Source: Ruegeria atlantica (GTDB lineage Bacteria > Pseudomonadota > Alphaproteobacteria > Rhodobacterales > Rhodobacteraceae). From it: a stretch of 64,000 nucleotides of DNA. This document shows, in pieces, positions 59,717 to 64,000 of this stretch. The position numbers and the translations under genes were made by a program. The notes under the pieces are model-generated. The model worked only from the letters and a program-made list of their open reading frames with translations, had not been told where the DNA came from and searched no databases. The stretch's first letter is position 1; each line of letters starts with the position of its first letter. Location of the stretch: positions 558,001 to 622,000 of the forward strand of contig NZ_WQCF01000001.1 in assembly GCF_013032455.1 (NCBI RefSeq). The letters are read 5' to 3'.

Positions 59717-60847
59717 GTGAAGCGTTTTCCAATCCGATGGATCCGGGGGATCTCTCTTGTGGCGGCAATGGGGCTGATGGCTGCTTGCCAACTGCCTAAA
59801 TCAGGCCCCAACAAGAGTGAAATCCTATCGGGTTCAACCACGCAAGGCGGCAATGCTTTCGTGGTCGAGGTTGATGATCGCGTCACGAAAGCCACCTCGG
59901 CCATTCCTGAATACGGGTTTTCCTCGGCCTTCCGAACCGCACCGAACTTGGCGGCCGACACCGTTCGCCCCGGCGACATCCTTGGCCTGACGATCTGGGA
60001 AAACGTGGATGACGGTCTGTTGTCCGGCGAGTTGAGCGGTGCCACGAGCCTGGAACAGATACAGGTCGATGGCGAAGGTTTCATCTTTGTCCCTTATGCC
60101 GGGCGTATTCGCGCCGCGGGCAACACGCCCGAGCAATTGCGCCAATTGATTACCGACAAACTTCAAGAACAAACGCCTGATCCTCAGGTCGAAGTGCGCC
60201 GCACCGCCGGCAATGGATCGACCGTGTCCTTGTCTGGAGAGATTGGCGCGCCAGGCGTATATCCGATAGAACGGCCCAGCAGAACACTGCTGGGAATGCT
60301 GTCGCAGGCTGGTGGGGTTGCCGCGGGTTCCGACATTGCGCTGGTGACGCTGATCCGTGGCGATCAGCGCGGAACAGTTTGGTACGACGATTTGTATCAA
60401 GACCCCAAGCTGGACATTGCTCTGCGTGGAGGGGACCGCATTCTGGTCGAAGCGGACAGCCGGTCCTACATTGCGCTTGGCGCGACCGGACAGTCGCGCG
60501 TTGCATTCGATACGCAAGACCTTTCCGCGCTTGAGGCCTTGGCACAAGTGGGTGGATTGCAATCCTTGTCGTCAGACCCGACCGGTATCTTTGTTCTGCG
60601 TAAGGAAAGGCAGGACATTGCCCGCAGCGTCATGGGGCGCTCGGATCTGCAAGGGGATCAACGCATGATATACCTGCTGAACCTGACGGCACCCAACGGC
60701 CTGTTTATCGCCCGAGATTTCGTCATTCGAGACGATGACACGATTTTTGTAACCGAAGCCCCGTATGCACAGTGGAGCAAGTCGATCTCACTGATCGCTG
60801 GTGGTCTGACGCCATTTGCAAACGTTGCTACACTGACGGGCGGTTAA
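59717..60847 (+). CDS. Capsule export outer-membrane lipoprotein (Wza/KpsD-like)
   Basis: 376 residues, GTG start with GAGGA at 9 nt. Lipoprotein signal ending LMAACQLP (Cys25 or nearby lipidated). Then a Poly_export domain (VRPGDILGLTIWENVDDGLL, GEGFIFVPYAGRIRAAG) and two SLBB domains (VSLSGEIGAPGVYPIERP; YIALGATGQSRVAF). Forms the periplasmic/outer-membrane part of the polysaccharide export channel. Stop overlaps the kpsC ATG (TAATG). The inner-membrane KpsMT transporter is not in the window. Confidence 0.92.
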   Translation: MKRFPIRWIRGISLVAAMGLMAACQLPKSGPNKSEILSGSTTQGGNAFVVEVDDRVTKATSAIPEYGFSSAFRTAPNLAADTVRPGDILGLTIWENVDDGLLSGELSGATSLEQIQVDGEGFIFVPYAGRIRAAGNTPEQLRQLITDKLQEQTPDPQVEVRRTAGNGSTVSLSGEIGAPGVYPIERPSRTLLGMLSQAGGVAAGSDIALVTLIRGDQRGTVWYDDLYQDPKLDIALRGGDRILVEADSRSYIALGATGQSRVAFDTQDLSALEALAQVGGLQSLSSDPTGIFVLRKERQDIARSVMGRSDLQGDQRMIYLLNLTAPNGLFIARDFVIRDDDTIFVTEAPYAQWSKSISLIAGGLTPFANVATLTGG

Positions 60848-62844
60848 TGCAGGTTGAGCCAACAGCCGGGGCACAGCGTACCCGGTTGCTTATTTATAAC
60901 GGCGGTTTTCTGACACAGCGCCGTCTTCGGCGCATTCTCTACTTAAAAGGCTATGACATACGCCTGGGCCTGCCGAAATACGGCGATGTCGTTGGTGTTT
61001 GGGGAAACAGCCCGACGGCGTACCGTGGGATGACCATCGCCGCGCGGTACAACGCTCCGATCTTGCGGGTCGAAGACGCCTTTCTGCGCTCCTTGCACCC
61101 AGGGCGCACGGGCGAACCCGCTTTGGGTCTTTTACTCGACCAGTCTGGCGTTCATTTCGATCCGACACAGCCGTCTGACCTTGAAACCCTGCTGGCAACA
61201 CATCCCTTGGACGATACTGCATTACTGAACCGCGCCCGGCACGGGGCCGAAAGGATGCGTGAATTACACCTCAGCAAATACTCTGCCATCGATCCCACCT
61301 TGCCGCCTCCGGATCCCGGTTATGTGCTGGTGGTCGATCAGGCCCGGGGCGACGCTGCAGTCACCGCCAGCGCAGGGGACGACGCCCGGTTTCGCGAAAT
61401 GCTGGTCATGGCGCAAGAAGAAAACCCCGGTGCCCGCGTTCTGATCAAGGCGCACCCTGAAACTCTTGCGGGGCACCGCAGTGGGTATTTCTCAGAGCAG
61501 GATGAGACTGACAGGGTCTCGTTACTGCGCGCCCAAATCAGCCCGTGGACATTGCTGGAAGGCGCAGTAGGTGTTTACACCCTGTCCTCACAAATGGGGT
61601 TCGAAGCCATCATGGCTGGACACAAGCCTCGTGTTTTTGGCCAACCCTTCTATGCCGGCTGGGGCCTGACCCAGGATGAAAATTACTTTCCACGCCGTCA
61701 GCGCAGCCTGACACGCGCCCAGTTGTTTGCGGCGGCAATGATCCTCTACCCCACGTGGTACGATCCCTACCGGAACCAATTGTGCGAATTGGAAACCGTT
61801 CTCGACACGCTAGAGGCACAGACGCGCGCATGGCGTCAGGATCGCAAGGGGTGGACCGCGTCCGGTATGCGGCTGTGGAAACGCAAACACCTGCAGCAGA
61901 TGTTTGGGCGAGAAAAGAAAATTCGGTTTACTGATGGCCCTCCAGAGGAATCCGACCATCCCCATATGGTCTGGGCCAGCCAGACCCGCGGAGCTGAAAA
62001 TGCGGTCAGGATCGAAGACGGTTTTCTAAGATCCCGAGGTCTTGGTGCCAATCTGGTTCCACCGCTCTCACTGGCGACAGACGATCTGGGCATCTACTAC
62101 GACCCGACGCACCCAAGCCGGTTAGAGGAGCTGATCGCTGCTCGGGAAACCCTGCGCCCGGATCAGGAATTACGGGCCGAGCGGCTGATGACGCAAATCG
62201 TCTCGGCTCAGCTCAGCAAATACAACATTGGGGAAAACGCACCGGAACTGCCTGAAGGGCATCGCATCTTGGTTCCGGGGCAGGTCGAGGACGACGCCTC
62301 GATCCTGCTTGGTACGACGACGGTGCGCACCAATACCGATCTGCTGCGCACCGTACGAAAAGCCAATCCAAATGCGATACTGATTTACAAACCCCACCCA
62401 GATGTCGAGGCCGGACTGCGGAAAGGGATGCTGCACGACGAAACCCTTGCCGACGTCATCGCCCACCACGCTGATCCATCAGCACTGTTGTCTCAGGTGC
62501 AAGAGGTCTGGACCATGACCTCATTGCTCGGGTTCGAGGCTCTGTTGCGCGGGGTGCGCATCACAACGCTGGGTGCTCCGTTTTATGCAGGATGGGGGCT
62601 GACGACCGATCTGGGGACTGTGCCTGCGCGGCGGGGCGCACAGCCCTCGCTACTGGGGTTGGTACATGCCGCCCTGATTGACTATCCGCGCTACCTGGAT
62701 CCGGTCACGGGCCAACCCTGCCCCGTCGAGGTAGCCGTGCAGCGCCTGTCTGAAGGCAATCTTCACAAAGGCAGTTCCGCGCTGCGCCTGCTTTCAAAAC
62801 TGCAAGGCGCATTTGCTACGCATGCACATCTGTGGCGGCGCTAA
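60847..62844 (+). CDS. kpsC: Capsule polysaccharide biosynthesis protein, KpsC type
   Basis: 665-residue dual beta-Kdo transferase that extends the poly-Kdo linker of capsules. The two halves are visibly duplicated: VWGNSPTAYRG / VWASQTRGAEN, LRVEDAFLRSL / VRIEDGFLRSR, GVHFDPTQPSDLE / GIYYDPTHPSRLE, LIKAHPET / IYKPHPDV, and TLGAPFYAGWGL-like FGQPFYAGWGL. Start at the ATG overlapping the preceding stop; its last 4 bp overlap the convergent ribD stop. Pairs with KpsS. Confidence 0.93.
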   Translation: MQVEPTAGAQRTRLLIYNGGFLTQRRLRRILYLKGYDIRLGLPKYGDVVGVWGNSPTAYRGMTIAARYNAPILRVEDAFLRSLHPGRTGEPALGLLLDQSGVHFDPTQPSDLETLLATHPLDDTALLNRARHGAERMRELHLSKYSAIDPTLPPPDPGYVLVVDQARGDAAVTASAGDDARFREMLVMAQEENPGARVLIKAHPETLAGHRSGYFSEQDETDRVSLLRAQISPWTLLEGAVGVYTLSSQMGFEAIMAGHKPRVFGQPFYAGWGLTQDENYFPRRQRSLTRAQLFAAAMILYPTWYDPYRNQLCELETVLDTLEAQTRAWRQDRKGWTASGMRLWKRKHLQQMFGREKKIRFTDGPPEESDHPHMVWASQTRGAENAVRIEDGFLRSRGLGANLVPPLSLATDDLGIYYDPTHPSRLEELIAARETLRPDQELRAERLMTQIVSAQLSKYNIGENAPELPEGHRILVPGQVEDDASILLGTTTVRTNTDLLRTVRKANPNAILIYKPHPDVEAGLRKGMLHDETLADVIAHHADPSALLSQVQEVWTMTSLLGFEALLRGVRITTLGAPFYAGWGLTTDLGTVPARRGAQPSLLGLVHAALIDYPRYLDPVTGQPCPVEVAVQRLSEGNLHKGSSALRLLSKLQGAFATHAHLWRR

Positions 62845-63941
62845 CCAAGCGCCCGTGTCCAACGATGTAGCACGTCTGGCCCGATGGCCCGAGTTCCGAT
62901 CAGTTCAAACCGAGGTGCGTCGTCCAGCTTATCTAAGCCCAGTGACCCAATTGCAGGCAGCCCCTCGGCCCCGATCGTCAGACCTGCGCTAAAACCCACC
63001 AGCTCATCCACTAGATCATCGGCCAGCAAGGATGCTGCTAATGCCGATCCACCCTCACAGAATACCCGAGTCAGACCGGCCTGCCCCAATTGCTGCAACA
63101 GGTCAGAGGCATCTATGTGGTGCTCTTGCAGGGCACAGGAAATCAGGCGGGCACCCAAACCTTCCCACGCGCGGGCGCGTTCGGCATCCGGGGACGGTCC
63201 ATGGCATAGCCAAACCGGTATTTCAGACGCAGTCCGCGCCAATTGGCCCATCAGGGGAATATCCAGATGGCGCGAGACGACAACTCGAACCGGTTGCGCC
63301 TCGATCCCCAGATCACGAACCGTCAGCGACGGATCATCGGCCCGCGCAGTACCCGCGCCAACAATCACTGCATCATGGCGTGCCCGCATGGCGTGCACAG
63401 CGCGCCGTGCCTTTGGCCCGGTGATCCACTGGCTGTGACCGCTGGACGTGGCAATCCGCCCGTCGAAACTGCTGGCCAGCTTAAGCGTCACAAAAGGCCG
63501 CCCCTGTTCGGTTTTCAGAAAGAAACCTGCGTGATCGCGCGCGGCTTGCTCAGCCAGAACTCCTGTGGTGACCTCAATCCCTGCCTCACGAAGCATGGCA
63601 AAGCCCTGACCCGCCACACGCGGATCGCTGTCTTCAATTGCAGAGACTACACGGGAAACACCCGCCTTGATCAGAGCCTCGGCGCAGGGAGGGGTTTGGC
63701 CGTGATGGGAACAAGGTTCCAACGAGACATAAGCTGTAGCCCCACGCGCGGCCCCTCCGGCCTGCGCTAGCGCCTGTGTTTCACCGTGCGGGCGGCCACC
63801 AGGTTGGGTCCAGCCACGTCCGACGATCCGTCCTTCACGTACAATCACGCACCCGACAGCCGGGTTGGGCCAACACGTACCCTGACCGCGCTGCCCCAAA
63901 GACAAGGCCAGCGCCATATATCGCTTATCTGTTTCGCTCAC
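62841..63941 (-). CDS. ribD: Bifunctional diaminohydroxyphosphoribosylaminopyrimidine deaminase / reductase
   Basis: Second and third steps of riboflavin synthesis. 366 residues: N-terminal zinc deaminase domain with PHGETQAL (His52, Glu54) and EPCSHHGQTPPCAEAL (Cys77, Cys86), C-terminal NADPH reductase domain (about 145-365) with LKLASSFDGRIATSSGHSQW and FCEGGSALAASLL. The GTG start overlaps the nrdR stop by 4 bp. Separated from ribE by the oppositely oriented capsule cassette. Confidence 0.96.
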   Translation of the reverse strand: MSETDKRYMALALSLGQRGQGTCWPNPAVGCVIVREGRIVGRGWTQPGGRPHGETQALAQAGGAARGATAYVSLEPCSHHGQTPPCAEALIKAGVSRVVSAIEDSDPRVAGQGFAMLREAGIEVTTGVLAEQAARDHAGFFLKTEQGRPFVTLKLASSFDGRIATSSGHSQWITGPKARRAVHAMRARHDAVIVGAGTARADDPSLTVRDLGIEAQPVRVVVSRHLDIPLMGQLARTASEIPVWLCHGPSPDAERARAWEGLGARLISCALQEHHIDASDLLQQLGQAGLTRVFCEGGSALAASLLADDLVDELVGFSAGLTIGAEGLPAIGSLGLDKLDDAPRFELIGTRAIGPDVLHRWTRALG

Positions 63942-64000
63942 TCGTCCGTCGAAGGCTGCGGCGGTCGCAGTTCGTGGACAAACTCCTCGAAATCATCGGC
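63938..64000 (-). CDS. nrdR: NrdR transcriptional repressor, C-terminal end (partial)
   Basis: Only the last 20 residues are in the window (DDFEEFVHELRPPQ then PSTDE and stop). The DFEEFVHEL motif matches the end of the NrdR ATP-cone domain, and nrdR immediately before ribD, with a 4-bp GTGA overlap, is the standard gene order. NrdR represses ribonucleotide reductase genes. The N-terminus lies beyond the window. Confidence 0.75.
   Translation of the reverse strand, partial: ADDFEEFVHELRPPQPSTDE

Overview
The window is a dense, about 60% GC bacterial chromosome segment from a marine roseobacter-type alphaproteobacterium (Rhodobacterales; Ruegeria-like). The inference rests on gene content and protein style: alphaproteobacterial glyQ/glyS, FolE2, a SAM-II riboswitch ahead of metZ, a RibB fused to a degenerate GTP cyclohydrolase II domain, the DUF6446, DUF6324 and DUF2842 families, and a tRNA-His with the alphaproteobacterial acceptor end. 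I see no insertion sequence, prophage or CRISPR array.

Layout. 0.1-5.7 kb: glyS, gltS and a DUF6446 gene, then marC and glyQ. 5.9-12.8 kb: a secreted SPOR/peptidoglycan-binding protein with a dead protease domain, a ThDP-dependent decarboxylase-like enzyme, trkH, a Lys/Ala/Pro-rich protein and folE2. 13.0-18.0 kb: metZ under a SAM-II riboswitch, a glutathione transferase, an AT-richer patch with a secreted FGE-sulfatase-fold protein, a C-terminal remnant of error-prone polymerase dnaE2, a [2Fe-2S] ferredoxin and an FG-GAP protein. 18.0-25.9 kb: purD and xseA, a lysoplasmalogenase-like gene, ftsY, an EamA transporter, yciB, a Crp/Fnr regulator and, just behind it, a probable small RNA with its own CRP-type promoter. 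26.0-32.2 kb (minus strand): rpiA, gor, hflK, hflC, DUF2065, degP. 32.4-40.2 kb: GST, sdaA, GFA protein, EamA transporter, thiN, a long acidic protein, DUF2842 and purA. 40.4-44.4 kb: a cobalt-type nitrile hydratase operon, secG and pyrG with a structured leader. 44.5-50.6 kb: an ICL/PEP-mutase-like gene, two TerB paralogues, a cytosolic PhnD-like protein, a four-gene basic amino acid ABC importer and tRNA-His. 50.6-55 kb: GNAT, DUF6324, mmcB, a glycosyltransferase and a methyltransferase/PIG-L fusion. 55-64 kb: the nrdR-ribD-ribE-ribB-ribH-nusB cluster, split by an oppositely oriented capsule cassette (kpsS, export lipoprotein, kpsC).

Most genes are core metabolism (glycyl-tRNA, purine, CTP, riboflavin, methionine, serine) with envelope quality control (DegP, HflKC, SecG, FtsY). 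The best candidates for undescribed biology are regulatory: (1) a short leader ORF between the SAM-II aptamer and metZ whose Shine-Dalgarno lies in the aptamer and whose stop is 1 nt before metZ; (2) a pyrG leader whose C-rich 5' end can pair with the region holding its ribosome-binding site, reminiscent of enterobacterial pyrC/pyrD control; (3) a roughly 100-nt intergenic RNA with an ideal class II CRP promoter. None of these was tested here; folding, alignment and expression checks are stated with each.
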